64,000 nucleotides of DNA, from assembly GCA_019614645.1 (NCBI GenBank), contig JABWDB010000016.1, positions 6,157,501 to 6,221,500 on the forward strand. The letters run 5' to 3'. The notes below the pieces were generated by a model. That model searched no databases, was not told where the DNA came from, and worked only from the letters and a program-made list of their open reading frames with translations. Each line of letters starts with the position of its first letter. The stretch's first letter is position 1. Shown piece by piece: positions 42,808 through 55,399 of this stretch. The stretch comes from Stratiolaelaps scimitus. Its lineage: Eukaryota; Arthropoda; Arachnida; Mesostigmata; Laelapidae. The position numbers and the translations under genes are program-made.

Positions 42808-45231
42808 ATGAACATAAGCATTGCTTTCATCGTTCTTATCATCTTCGGTAGCGTAGCGGCCGAGGAAGACTGCGGGAGTCGTTTCGGGAACCGCCATCGA
42901 GGTTCATATATAGTCAATGGTTCGGAAGCTCATACCGACGAGTTTCCCTGGCAGGTGTCTCTGCAGGTAAGTCAACTGCTATACTTTTATATTGCCTGCA
43001 CGCGCTTACGGACGGACAGCGAACGCTCCATTGATATGGTCGTTTGATACAGTTATTGCAGACAGTTTTACACAGGCCGCGGCCGCACTGTGGTGTCCCC
43101 CTAACAGTGAGTGAGCCCTCGTTGCACTCTGAACGCAGCTTCAGTAGCACGCCGTGACAATACATCGCAAATGAATCTGCTCACTTCGAACTGTGACCCT
43201 AATTGTATTGTTTCAAATGGCAGACACACGTCTTGCATATCGTAAGCCTATTAACCAGCTTTCCCCTCCCTTTATATACAGAATGTTCTCAATCAATAAG
43301 GCAACTTATGTCTGGAAACTTTAGAAGGAGACATCGCGTATCTTCAGCAGTTCGGTATACTATAGCGTGTGTGGCGGGGCTGTCATCAGCCACTCGTGGG
43401 TCGTAACAGCGGCCCACTGCTTTAGGGATCGCACGGATACAAAGAAAGAAGAGAATCCTAATGACTGGCTTCTTCAAGTCGGCACCACTGATATCAGCAG
43501 CCGCGATCGCTCGCACCGGTGGAGGGTTGCCTGCATTATTACACATCCGCAATACAAACGTTTCTTTTGGGTTAGTTGCATGCATTAAGTTACTTTTTTT
43601 TATCTCGTTACCTTATTCAACCTTACATGGCCAACTTTCAATAGGGATCATACCAAGTGTTCGTGTTGATTTGAGCAACCTGAGGAGGATGACGCCAATG
43701 CAGACCCGCAAGTTTGCAACGTCAATCACTTTCGTGTTATTTTTATACATTTCTAATTTTATGAGGTCTCGTGACGAAATATTGAGTGACAGTACACAGT
43801 GTACACAGGGTCCATTGTGTGATTCGAGGGTACAATCTGTAACAAAATGGGCCGTACATAGTAATTTTCTTTCAGATTGCGTTTGATCTCTCTCTACCTT
43901 TCGCTCTCTCTCTCTTGCACAGCATGACATTGCCTTGGTACAGCCCAGCAGTCGCTTTGAATTCGTGAGCAGATCTGTCATTCCAATTTGTATTCGGAAC
44001 GTCGTTGAACAGGATATCGCCACCGACAAATGCGTCCTAGCCGGCTGGGGGAGGCTTCACAAGTGGCATGATGAACCTGTGCATATGCTGCGCTATGCGA
44101 ACTTTTCAATCATGAACCGGTAATACTTAGTCATATCAACCGGTAATAATAGCACAAACACGAGGCGTTTTGTTTATTTTCTCACGCTTTCTGGGTAGAA
44201 GCTGTTCGACTACTTGCGTAACATTGTGCGTCTCAGATCGAGTTATTAGTTTTGCTCTCGAATAGCTTCGATGCAAGACTATGCGAGGCAAGAAGGGCAA
44301 CGAAATGATGTAAATAGAAATACTTCTATGATCGATTATTATGATAGAGGTTCTGCTATGATAGAGAGATTAAATAATAAATTGTTTCCCTTACTACTTC
44401 CCGTCTAGAATAAGGTCTAAGAGAACCTTTATTATTTCTAGTAATAGAAGGAATTTAGAACCGGTGTTTAATGAATTATTAGGAAGGTTGAATGGATTAC
44501 CTAAACTTTTTCGGGCTGACTCTCAGCCAACATTTAACGTCCACGGTACCGCTTTCGCATTGCTTCGTAAGACGGACCCCTTGAAAATGCAAATGTGCAA
44601 CGGTGGGGATCGAACCCGCGCACCTACGTGTCTCCCCCGATTGCGAGGTGCACACGAATGCACCACGCCACCGGGCTCGACTGAATGGATTACCTAGGAA
44701 GACTGTACACAACCGGGGCGGTCGTTGGTAAAACTTAATCGTCTAAAAGTAAAAAAGCCGTACTTGCTAAGCACGGTTTACTTTGAATAACAACGTCACT
44801 GGAAGCCCCCTGTGTGTCTTGCCAACAACTGTTCGCTATATTTTACTGTAGAACACCTTTGAATGCGCCGCCTTGAAGCCTAAATCGAGTGGGATGTCGA
44901 TATTAGGGTCATTTCCCCTATAAAGTGACTCGCACGCCAATATTTTCCTTGCTTCAGGACGAGTTGTGAAGACAAGTTCCGCAATTACCACATGGAGGAT
45001 CGCTTAGACAAGACAATTTGCGCTTCTGGAGAAAATGTACAACCTTGTGACGGTGACTCCGGTGGTGCACTGGCATGTCCCAGCAAACAGGATGGTCGGT
45101 ATTACCTGATCGGAGTCGTTGCCTGGACAATGCATTGCGGTAGTCTCGGCTGGGAGGGTTTTCCGTCCGGATATGAAAAAGTATCCGAAAACTGGGAATG
45201 GATACACGAAATGACTTACAAGTACGGATAG
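42808..45231 (+). CDS. Secreted S1 serine protease A (four exons)
   Basis: Exons 42808–42966, 43325–43570, 43923–44119 and 44958–45231 give 291 residues. Residues 1–18 are a signal peptide. A short propeptide with Cys22 follows, and the protease domain starts at Ile35 (IVNG). The triad is His84 (TAAHC), Asp137 (HDIALV) and Ser235 (GDSGG). Cys22 can pair with the cysteine in the Pro-Ile-Cys of exon 3, as C1–C122 in chymotrypsin. The residue before Ile35 is Tyr, not Arg/Lys. The S1 position 189 is Gln (Gln-Pro-Cys-Asp-Gly-Asp-Ser), so tryptic cleavage is unlikely. Introns have phases 0, 0 and 2. The third contains a SINE2. The downstream Met at 42808 is preferred to 42775 because it begins the hydrophobic leader. 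Confidence 0.85.
44502..44690 (-). repeat. SINE2, full-length, in intron 3 of protease A
   Basis: Minus strand: the head GGTGGCGTGGTGCATTCG contains the A-box-like part, then comes B box GGTTCGATCCC. The body ends with AAGCAATGCGAAAGCGG and CCGTGGACGTTAAATGTTGG. It is the best copy for defining the family. Confidence 0.75.
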
Positions 45232-45293
45232 TTGTCAATATCACGTGTTTAACACATACTGGCATCAACAACAGGGTGTCCGCGCCTTCAGAT

Positions 45294-45299
45294 AATAAA
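45294..45299 (+). terminator. Poly(A) signal of protease A
   Basis: AATAAA lies 62 bp after the stop codon. Confidence 0.5.
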
Positions 45300-46740
45300 T
45301 CGCAGAGGTCTTGACATGCCACAATAATAACAGTTCTAGTTCTTGTGATAGAACGAAGTTCGGTCTTAATAGCGAGATTATTCATAGCCGGTCCCGAGGC
45401 AAAGGGGAAACCGGTTGGTGGGTTTCTCTTCGTAGGAATTGTTAGCACAAGCCCACTGCACTCGGTGTCAATTTTCTTTATTTGGCGGGGTACATTTCCT
45501 TGCTAAAGCATGATGCTCTTATCTTTTATACAATTGAAGGACAGCTTGCTCTTCAGTAGCTTCACATACTGTAACTCCTAGTTTCGTGCTCCATAGGAGT
45601 AAACTCTTTCGAATCGTCTTTCCGTACGATTAAGTCTCAGATCTGCTGTCATCAACTCAACAAAAATAAGCAGGTTAACTTGAGTTGGATGTTCTTCCGA
45701 GTTGCAGACTACTACTTCACCGATCTCCTGCATTACCTTATTTTTCCCATAGCGGTCTCTCAGCTGGCTTTCCATGGCAGGCCTCGGTATTGCGTGTAGG
45801 AATGTTTCAAGTGTCTGTCATGTGTGCCATGCTGGACTTTCTGGGCTGTCTTTAACAGACCTATGTTACGGCAGGGCAATGCTAACCACTATAGCCCGGC
45901 CAACGTATAATTTCTAGGAATCGAATCGGCGACCACAAATTATAGTGCTGTTGGTGATTCCCATCACAATTGTACCCAGATATGCGCATTAGCCACCCAT
46001 GCCATGCAGCCACATATCCACATTACCTTGGCTACACTTCCCTCTGTCGGGAAACCAACTAGGGTTTGAATCCAAGCTAGCCTAGTATCGTAAACATTGT
46101 TCTTCGAGCTGAACTTCATTTTTTGCGAGGCACGGTGGAGTACTTTACTCTCGACACTTTATCTTGCACATATCCAATGTGCAATTCGTGAAATCGTTGA
46201 CATCATGGGAAACGACAAATTCGTACTTGAGATCGCCTGGAGTAAACACGCTCAAGGGCCCAAGATAACGGGATACGCGACCGCAAACGTGTCCAACTTA
46301 TTGCGTTGTTATTTTCGCTATTTTATATTCCTCACTTTATTGTTAGCCTATAACTGACGTCAATAGGCCATCGAGAGTTTTCCTTGGAGCTCACGTTATC
46401 GTAATTTATCTTGTACTTCTAGCGTGCGGGCGTACGAAGATACTGTGAGTGTACATCATATCATTCTTCAGCACTTAGCGCTAATGTGTCGACTCCTAAT
46501 ACTGGGGAACGCCCTTTAGTGCAGTTGTTAACCGTTAATTTTTTCCCCTCTGTCCGGTGGGGGGAATCGCCGTCGGCTGATTGACCGTTCATCAGACCTG
46601 ATACAGGTAACCACTTGCCAAGTATACGCTCAAGGATCTTATGGAAGGCGTAGAGGCGTGTGTCAACGTACCTACTTGAAAGGCGAATATACCTTCGACG
46701 AGTCACCGATAAATTCATTGAATTGGACTGCGTTGCCAGA
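45300..46740. other. Intergenic, no gene seen
   Basis: A tRNA-like scrap with B-box-like GATTCGATTCC lies on the minus strand near 45918–45929. The rest shows only short frames. Confidence 0.35.
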
Positions 46741-46760
46741 GAGTGCTTCGAATGGCGTTG

Positions 46761-49700
46761 ATGCCAAAATGTTTTCGTGTGACGGCAATAATTGCCTTTG
46801 TCCTCGTTTTTTCCCAAACGTCTGCGCAGTTCGCTGCAGAATGCGGGAGCCGTTACCGTTCTCGTGATTCCTATATTGTTAATGGCACTGAAGCACGCAG
46901 CTACGAGTTCCCTTGGCACGTCTCCTTACAGGTATGTTATTCGTGATGGTTTGTTCGATATATCTATTATGTACACACGCATATATAGGTGGTCACATAT
47001 ATATTTCGTTAGTGAACTCATGCTCTGTTTTTTGTTCCGTTTTTTTGAGAGCACTGCCGTTTATCAACTTGGCTGTTACCGAATGTTCAAAACTGGCAGC
47101 CAGAGACCGTGTCGTATATATCATCGAATTTTACCCTCATTCAAAAGAGCTACATTTTTGAGTGGTCTCGAGAACTGCTGCATGGTTAAGCTAATGGGGG
47201 AAGATCATATATCAGCACTATAAAGCATGTATTAACTCACATTGACATAGATTTTTGTAGTCCTCTTGGTAAGTGCTCCACAAGGGCTTTCTCTTTGCAG
47301 TTCCTTATTGCTTGATTGTCCTCCGAATCAAAGCTACACCGTTTCTACTTTGGCCTTCCATGATGTTCCTATTTTAATATATAGAAACCTAACCCTTTTC
47401 TGCCAGAAATTCTCTGATAGAGGTTGTTTTCGATTGTGTGCATGGTAGACGATAGCTAATCGTAGTCCGCGTATGGCGGTGGTTCTATGTACTCATCATG
47501 CCCATTATTGTCAAATTGTGATGTTCTTTAACTGCACCCTCGGGGTTGTATGCCGAATATGAGGTTCATACGTGAATCCCTGTGGTCTTACTATATGATT
47601 TGTTATCTGAGTATAGCCCGAAGTCTGAGGCTAGAAGAAATCGAAACTAAAACTACGTTGTCTCTAGAACAAACGTCAGGGATATGTCATCGAAACTCGC
47701 AGTGTTACCACATTAGGCATGATCTGTTCGTAACAGGCACCACAACCATTGTCTGAACATACTTTCATTGAAATTTCAGAGATATCACGTTTTCCGAAGT
47801 GGAGGAAGACGTGTCAACTATTGCGGCGGTTCAATCATCAGTAATTTCTGGGTGTTAACAGCCGGTCACTGCTTTTGGGACCTTAACCGGATTATAAGGC
47901 AAGACGAGCCCAATAAGTGGTACATCTTGGCGGGTACAAGTATAATGGGCACAAAGTCTCAGCACACTTGGAGGGTTGCCTGCATTTTAACACAACAGGA
48001 TTACTTCAATTCGAGCAATTTAGAGTGGGTAAGTCGTCGTTTTGTACTGCGTTGTGGCCCAGAAAGGAAAGCGTAGTGAGGCAGCCATCGGGATTATTAC
48101 GTTGGTGCATAGGGTGACACATGTGTATTATAAGGGCGGTCATGCTTCTCGCCAATGAATAGTTATATGTTCGTCAAGTGTTCTCATGAGGTCCGCCGGG
48201 CGGCGGCATATTTCGGCATTATACTGTTTACATTACGTTTTTGTAGTCCACTTTGTCCTCTCTCATAAGAAAGTATATACTTAGGCAAAACCAAGGGTCC
48301 AAATCGGCCTAACTTATTTGCGTTTCGTTGAAGCTGAAATTTCTACACTTTTTCTCCGTCATCTAAAACAGCAATTCCTTGGATTAGCTCGCATGCTTGT
48401 ATATTCAAGCATGTTGATTTACTCAAGCATTTGAAACAGGCACAGTTATGTTTGACCTACGCCCTCTCATGCATTAGTATTTCCCAAGTACAGTACCATC
48501 TTTAAATGTAAAGATTTTGCTTTCTAGTAAGCTTCCTTTTCAACTTCTTCAGAAGGTTTAACAACGCTTCGTCAGATAAGCGTCGTCACCTCTTCTCGCA
48601 CACCTGAGAACAAATGTGCCAATAGAATAGGCGCTAGAGTAGTGCCCTGTTTAGTCGGTTTGACATGGTCTACCTTATATTATTCAATACCTACGTGATT
48701 TACTCACAGATCTGCTTGTTTCATTTGTTTAGCGCGACATCGCTCTGGTGAGAGCCCTTCGACGTTTTGAGTTCATGAGCAGATTGGTGATTCCAATCTG
48801 TCTTCGAACATTCGCGCGCCCTAATCTAAGCGACTTTGACACTACGCAATGCGTCGCGCCTGGCTGGGGCAAGCTCGGATTAAAAAGCCCTCAGCCCACG
48901 AATCTCAACTACGCGAAGCTTCCCATTCTAGACTGGTATTACGACAACGTATACTGTTAACTAGAAATATATTTCAGCGTAGGCGCGCAGCCCATTCATT
49001 CACGGGGCCCAAAACCACAGTCCTTGATGGGAGATTTCGATCTCGTCTGCTTCAGTCTTGACCGTCAGTGGCAATCTGGTGGAGCTCTACGTCATAGGCC
49101 TTAAATATCAAAGACTATCAAGATCCTCCCGAAGATGCTCTAGCATCTGGGAACGAAGAGAATTTGAAATCCCACTATGTCTGAAGGAGTCCGCCTGCTC
49201 GCTAAACTTGTATCTGGCACAACAGTGTACAGAGACTATTCGCAACCGCGGGAAAAACACCGATTATATAGCGAAGGCGTGTGTCCTTTCGCAGTAAGAA
49301 CAATGGTGCTATGCGGCGCGGAAACCTAAGGCAGCCACGACATCTTCAATTGAATTTTAAGTATTTGAATCCTGTCTTCTGAGCTTCCTTCCCGTCCCAC
49401 TGATCGCGTTCTTCTGCGGTTCGCAAAACTTCCAGCTGCGGGGGTTCTCCTCGGATTCAAGACACATAGCTGTAATGCATACGGGAAGCCTGGTTCTAAT
49501 GCCTGAAATTAGCTGCAACGATTGTGGGCATTTTCGATGACAAATGTAGAAATTTGACAAAGTGCATCAACTGCGAAGGCGCTCGTGCGTTGTCCTCATC
49601 CAGGTGTCCCCTCAGAGCGTGCGAAATGGAGAAAAGAAAATCTTGGTTGAAAAGTAAACTCCTCCAGTGGCTTATAGCTGACCACTCTGAAGACAGCTGG

Positions 49701-51865
49701 ACTAAGGTGTTATCGCGCCTGCTTCCTCTGACCGACTTCTATCCAATACATCCTATGCTTCGAATCTGTACTGCTGACAGACGGCGCGGGAGCTAAACTA
49801 GTTCTATCTGGATCCACAACGGTACTGCCTAAGGTTGAAGGATGAATACGATGACCCCGAAAAAGCCTCGTCGTCCGCTCGTAATCCCCTGCCGAATAAG
49901 AGATCGTCACCAAAGAAAGCCGTTACCACTGTTTTGGGACCAATTGCTCGGCTTTGGCACCTTAGTTTCCTGCATCTCTTCTTTTTCTTTCAAATGCTCT
50001 AGTGCCTTGGCTGCTCGTCGGAAGTTGTCAAATTGTTTCACTCATATCTCTAGGATAGAAAACAGGTAGTTGTGGTTGGCGACATGGAGCCGTCATGGCA
50101 GGTGGTCAATATCGGAACCCCCCAAAAGTATCTCCTGGGGTCGTTTATGTTTGTTATTTTGATCAATTACATTCTGCTCAAATGCTCGCTATTTTTATGA
50201 GGCTGTTGCTTACGCGGATGACATCTCACTTTTATTTCGCTTACTCCCTTCAGAACTGGACCCTGAACTTCAAGCTCCTGTGGCGAGTGTGAAGGGAGTT
50301 GTGAAGGCCTTTGGGCTATTCGGGCCTTTTTGTCAATACGAATAAAATGGGCCTGACCCTATTGCGCGCCCGCGAAACACTTAGATGACATCCTCATCTT
50401 GAAGCTCCTCATCTTGAAGCTCTTCTGCCTAATCTGTTATGAGCTATTACAATTCCTCAATCCGTCGCCTTAGACAGCGTGGTATTTGCATCGATGGGTA
50501 AACTTGGGCTTATAAAAGGCGGCTGTTAGCTGTCCTATGGTACGTAATTGATATCTGAGGTGGCGCCTCTAAAACGGTCATTCGAAGAACTGAAATCGTT
50601 CAGGATGACGCCCTTCGAGCAATTTTTGGTAGGCGTCGCAGAGACTCGGTTGCTGACGGTTTTGAGGAATATGACTTGGTCCCTATGAGTTAGATATTTA
50701 CACGGCTTGCGTCGTGCTTCTTTAAGATGGTTAGAGGATTAATTCCTCCTGACATTGGATTCCCAATCACCGCTATCGTCAAAATATCTAACCGCCAGCC
50801 AACTACCTTCGAGAGACCATTTGTCGTAAAAGAATTCAGCCACCATCCTCTTGCCCACCTCTTGCCTGCAGTATGGGATCCGGCCCTCGTGAAATTAGAA
50901 CTCTAACATCAGCTGAGGCGTTTGCGCGGGAGGTCTAAATATAAATATTCTTGTAAAGAATTCGTCTGTGTTGTATACTGTATATTATAATGAAGCGAAT
51001 CGTAACTTTTATTTGTTTATTATTGCTGTTAATGCATGGAGTATATATATTGGCATGCTTTCACTACAATACTACAGTGTGAATAGGTAAGAAAAACTGT
51101 CAAGTTTTAATAATCTTGTAAACCTTTGAATAGTCTTGTATACAACAAATAGTAATGATACTTAATGGCTGTGTAAATTGGCTTGCACATTGGTACACTT
51201 CTCCCTCGCTAGTATTTTTACGAGATCTTCAGCATTGTAAAAAACCGCCGTTCCGTTAAAGACCAACCTTCGTCTTATATTATTGTATTGTCAAAGCAAA
51301 GTTGATTCCAGATACTTGCTATCACGTAACTAACAATCCAGGAGGTTAGACGTCCTTCCGAGTTTTATGGGCGCAGAGAATGGAAGCTGCACTATGCGAA
51401 CCGTCATGTAATTTTAGCTCACATCAAAATACTCATGATCATTGGTTCATATCACAATATCTGGCGAGTAATTTATTTTTGCCCTATTAGTGTATGACAC
51501 AGAGAGCGGTTAATGTGTGGGCAAACTTGACCTCGGTATATGAATACGTTCGAGTCAGTAAGCACTATATGTGGGCTAATTGCAGGTCTGAATGCAGAGA
51601 GATCATCGGTACGGGGGACGATGGCACCTTTCCGCGTAAGCATACTTGTGGCGGTGGACGGGAAATTCACTCGGCTATTTGCTTTGGCGATTCGGGTGGT
51701 GCACTTGCATGTCCCAGCAAGCGGGACAGCGCGTACTATCTGGTTGGTATCACTGTGAAGGGTTTCTCCTGCAATTTTAATATCTCGGTGAGTCGGCCCT
51801 CAGTTTTCGAGGACGTGCTGGAGCACCTGGACTGGATCGAGGAAGTGATCTCTCGTGATGGATAG
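46761..51865 (+). CDS. Secreted S1 serine protease B (four exons)
   Basis: Exons 46761–46931, 47780–48028, 48733–48935 and 51586–51865 give 300 residues. The signal peptide covers about residues 1–22; in-frame Mets at 46743 and 46752 could also start it. The domain begins at Ile39, after Ser-Tyr. The triad is His87 (TAGHC), Asp142 (RDIALV) and Ser244 (GDSGG). The S1 pocket has Ala at 189 and Ile at 190 (Ala-Ile-Cys-Phe-Gly-Asp-Ser) and lacks the usual Trp before position 216 (Val-Lys-Gly), so substrate binding should differ from A. Exon 4 has an inserted glycine/cysteine-rich loop before the active Ser. Intron phases match gene A. Intron 3 (2.65 kb) holds retrotransposon debris. Confidence 0.82.
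49500..50960 (+). mobile_element. Non-LTR retrotransposon remnant in intron 3 of protease B
   Basis: A zinc-knuckle-like Cys-x2-Cys...Cys region of an ORF1 is read at about 49548–49625. Further on, the RT catalytic box Tyr-Ala-Asp-Asp (50211–50222) is followed by thumb-like sequence with Val-Gln-Asp-Asp-Ala-Leu-Arg near 50598. Stops and gaps between them show internal deletion. The direction is the same as the host gene. The family is not the R1-like one of the first half of the window. Confidence 0.7.
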
Positions 51866-51946
51866 CCGTCTGTCTATTGACCTCAGCGAACGTGTTTTTA
51901 TCCACAACGAGTCCCTTGCTTTCGACACATAATCGTATCCGACAAC

Positions 51947-51952
51947 AATAAA
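51947..51952 (+). terminator. Poly(A) signal of protease B
   Basis: AATAAA lies 81 bp after the stop codon. Confidence 0.5.
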
Positions 51953-52194
51953 TCGGTCAAAATTACGAATGTCTTGTATTGGTTTAACAATGAATGACAA
52001 CCATCGCTGACTGATACATATATATGTATATATTATATATATATATATATATGACCGAGGTGCACGTCGGGCATAACATGCGAGATCTTTACGGGTATTT
52101 TAGTATGTGTACATCTTAATTATAGCATTACATCGCTTTGGCCGTTTTCAACTACTATGAACAATATTAACGATATTCACAAAACTTGCAACAC

Positions 52195-52396
52195 GGAATG
52201 CTCTGACGCAGATCGATCATTCAACCGTGATGGCCAGTTATCTAAACTGACGTAACAAACTATTAGCAGCAGGTATTTGTAGCGCTGATGGAAAGTGTCC
52301 TGATAGAAACCTTCGAGCCTTGAAGATGGGGGGTGCTCAGGTTGAGTGTGACACTGGCCATCACGGCTGAATGATTGATCTGCGTCAGAGCATTCC
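52195..52396. repeat. Inverted repeat, 44-bp arms
   Basis: Arms 52195–52238 and 52353–52396 pair with two mismatches around a 114-bp spacer. Confidence 0.85.
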
Positions 52397-52721
52397 GAAG
52401 AAACTGCACTCGTCATGTTGTTATTGTTGTTTGAGTTAGTGAGAGGTAACACTATTACGGAAACGTTTCGAAATGTTATCTTCGTGTACGGCGAAAAACA
52501 AGAATAAATCATAAAGCACGTGCGAAAGACGGTTAGCAACAGTTCATCTGAGATTTCGATCCCGACGGGGCACTAGGGTCTGGAAAGCCTTTCCTGGTCG
52601 ACGACAGCATCCTCCGTGGCAGGATTCGCTAGACGCCGACGTTGATTACCATTCGAGAACCCGCAGGATAGCTTAAGGTTAGCCTAGCCGTTTATTCAGT
52701 GTTATACTTGGTATGAAATAT

Positions 52722-52796
52722 CTAGATTGCTCTGTATGAGCCCACATATAGAGCTAATTTTTTTTATTCCATGTGGGCTCATAGAGAGCAATCTAG
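52722..52796. repeat. Inverted repeat, 26-bp arms
   Basis: Arms 52722–52747 and 52771–52796 pair with one mismatch around a 23-bp spacer rich in T. Confidence 0.85.
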
Positions 52797-52999
52797 TTTC
52801 TCCACAGTAACAGTGGGGAAACTGGGGTACTTTCCACACGCACGGACCACGACCGGACCCGTTGGCCAGAATATTGCACAGTTTCTAACGGACGAAGAAG
52901 TTGGGGGGCGCAAAGGGTGAGATAGTCATTTGCACATTTTATCGTATACGTCCGTATAGCGCCGTCTCGTCCGGGGTGGCCTTCCAGAAAGCGAATCAG

Positions 53000-53590
53000 A
53001 TTCCACTAGACTCGAGCAATGCTGCCTTTTTCAGCAAACACATATCACAGACTGCGTTCGAGCGCGGCCGTCCTCCATAAGTGGCGTACGTTCGCAGTGC
53101 GTAGCTGAGGCAGATGTTCGCAGAATAACCCGTCAGATAGAGACTTGAAGTAATTCGTCCTCTGAAGAAGTGTCGAACATGGCTGGTCGGGGCACGGGTC
53201 GTCTGGCACCCTACCATTTAGACCGAGGTCATCGAGTAATATTCCTGAGCAGAGCGCAGACCTGATGGGGCCTCCATTAATGAAGTTGGCAGTCGTGGCC
53301 GCCGGCGCAGCCTCCAGGTCATCATTGACGTACGTGAGTGGTCGGTTGTTGACCACGGCAGTGAGTTCCGAGACGATGCTCCTGAGCTCTTTGAAACAAA
53401 CGGAGAGTCCGACCAAACTTCTTGGAAAGGTTTCCGTTCAACAAATGGTGCGCTGTGTCGTAGTTTGAGTCGCTGACTGGCAAATGTTAGATCAGCTCTC
53501 GCAGTGGGTTTGCGCAGCAGTTTCAAAAGAACCATCAACCGTTCCGTATTTGCGTTCGATCGAATGGCCGAGGTTGCGTGTCCAACATCC

Positions 53591-53648
<58 letters not shown>

Positions 53649-53940
53649 GCACAACTCGGTGGAGTTCACAACGGCATGCTGAACGTCATTGGACAACATT
53701 GTCTGCCCTTGCTAGCTGTACCAACATCTGGTAACCAAATATGATTAGCACGACCTGAGTCTCGGCCGTTCAGCAATTGCTGTAGCTTGATGAAGTAGCG
53801 ATCCATCTTTGAGTTGTGGGCACAACCCTCATCGACGTCCCGTTCCAGCGCTTCAACAGACATCAGGGTGTGTCTCCTGCACCCTGTCGACAAGTTCTTC
53901 AATGACCCTTTGACGTATTCGAATCGATTCAAGCGCCATA
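53000..53940 (-). mobile_element. BEL/Pao-like retrotransposon pol remnant
   Basis: Minus-strand frame 53045–53416 encodes a Glu-Leu-Arg...Val-Asn-Asn-Arg-Pro-Leu-Thr-Tyr-Val stretch, the usual end of the integrase core in BEL/Pao elements. Sequence on either side is in other frames. A (CGG)n run interrupts it at 53580–53648. Frame 53666–53932 may be more of the element but is not recognised for certain. No LTRs were identified. Confidence 0.6.
53580..53648. repeat. (CGG)n microsatellite, about 22 units
   Basis: This is an almost pure GGC/CGG run of about 68 bp. The poly-Ala, poly-Arg and similar frames it creates are not taken as genes. Confidence 0.95.
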
Positions 53941-54299
53941 TTTCTAGTTTCTAGTCCACGGCACAGTTACACGTAAGAGCCGCAAGTCACAATTTTCCAC
54001 AGTCACATTATTGATTGGTCGCTTAGACCTGCACGAAGTCCGCCAAATTTTGGCCCACCCGATCACCCACCTTTACGGAACAGCTCGTTCTTTTAATTCG
54101 TTCCTGTTACCATTCAGATTGCAAATAATCTCTAACGCATATTGTAGACAGAACTCTACCCGACAGTCTGTAAGGCAGTCTGCGATAAGGTTAAGTCGCT
54201 ACTAAACTCTGCGAAGTCACGCATGACTCACCGCAGGCCACGGTAGTGCGTTCCAATAACTAAATGAGTTAGAACTAAGATATTTTGGTGTGAGTTAGA

Positions 54300-55190
54300 G
54301 GTACTCCCCGGCTTTATTTACACATCGATCCTAGCGCTTTGGGAGTTTTGAAATGGCCAAATATTTACCATTTGCATTTGCATTTATAATTTCATTATTT
54401 ATTGCTTCTCTGAGTAAGTCGACGTTTGCATATAGCTCCCCACCTATTGCCCTTTTTAATGCATGGAGACAACCATAATCACATGGGCTTAAATCAGGAG
54501 AATATGGGGTTGATGCCATCGCTCAATAGTGTTCTCCTCCATCCGTAATTTCAACAGTGCGGTGGGGTCTTGCATTGTCGTCGAGTATCCACACTCGGTG
54601 CTGTCGATCCCCACGCCATTTGTTCATCAATTTCTTCAAGAATGCTTAAGCTCTCTTATATGTACGCGACTGGTTTGTTGCGTCTTCAAATTAAATGTCG
54701 AACACTCCACACGCATTTTCATCTGCTCAGCACTCAGTTTATGGGGAGCCCATTTTGCATTGATTTTCTTCATCTTCAGTATATTGGTGATAATTCTATA
54801 ACACGTAGTCCGAGGAATCCCAGTTTCAGCCGACAAATACTTCATGGACCAAGCTCTAGTTTGCTCAAAAGCTGCCTTGATTCTGTCAATCCGTTCGTCC
54901 CTTGTTTCACCTGATTTCTGGTTCCCGCCTCGATGGTCATCGGTGTCCAAATTTCCACTGTTAAATCGCTCGCACCAACCTTGCACCGTTCGCACGCATA
55001 AGGCAGACCTGCCGTACGCGTTCACTAATTGTCGATGGATTTCAGCTGGAGGGTGTCCTTGGAGAAACAAAAACTTTCGATGATTTCCCGTTGATTTTTG
55101 GGGGAATTTGAACTTTTGCTGCAGTGTCCATCTTTCTGATCGTATTGAATCCACTTAGTGGCGTTCGAAAGAAAGCCACGTTCCTGCCGC
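54300..55190 (-). mobile_element. mariner-like transposon remnant
   Basis: Frame 54636–55154 gives the N-terminal helix-turn-helix part of a mariner-family transposase (Trp-Cys-Glu-Arg-Phe-Asn-Ser-Gly and a second HTH with Ile-Pro-Arg-Thr-Thr). A second piece has the Asp-Asn-Ala-Arg-Pro-His motif (about 54560–54600) and Pro-Tyr-Ser-Pro-Asp-Leu-Ser-Pro (about 54485–54515). The central part with the first catalytic Asp is deleted; at the junction (54636–54668) lies a piece of SINE1. Terminal repeats were not found. Confidence 0.75.
54636..54668 (-). repeat. SINE1 fragment at the mariner deletion junction
   Basis: The word AATGCTTAAGCTCTCTTATATG matches the SINE1 body as at 37–60. It explains the end of the transposase frame, which reads into SINE sequence. 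Confidence 0.6.
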
Positions 55191-55399
55191 GTGCCCACTC
55201 CAAAAATGAACGCATTGTATCCTGTGGTTCGGATTGTGCGCCATTCAAAAGGTGCGCAAATTCGAACAGAAATCCCTAATAATTCGTCCACAAGTTGGTC
55301 TCTAACATCAGGGCATATGCTAGTAACTCGATGCCGAGTCTACCCAGTAAGAGTTGCGTAGTCTGCAGATAGTTAACCAACCGCCGAAGGCCCTACGAT

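Larger units (their letters stand above)
51953..52990. other. Intergenic with two palindromes
   Basis: No gene is seen. There is a (TA)n run near 52014–52052 and the palindromes at 52195–52396 and 52722–52796. Confidence 0.5.

Noticed and set aside
48748..48960. Exon 3 of protease B as a gene end (stop at 48960)
   Set aside because: A GT donor at 48936 in phase 2 matches genes A and C, and exon 4 continues in frame at 51586.
53218..53744. Poly-Ala or poly-Arg proteins
   Set aside because: They are created by the CGG microsatellite in every frame of both strands.
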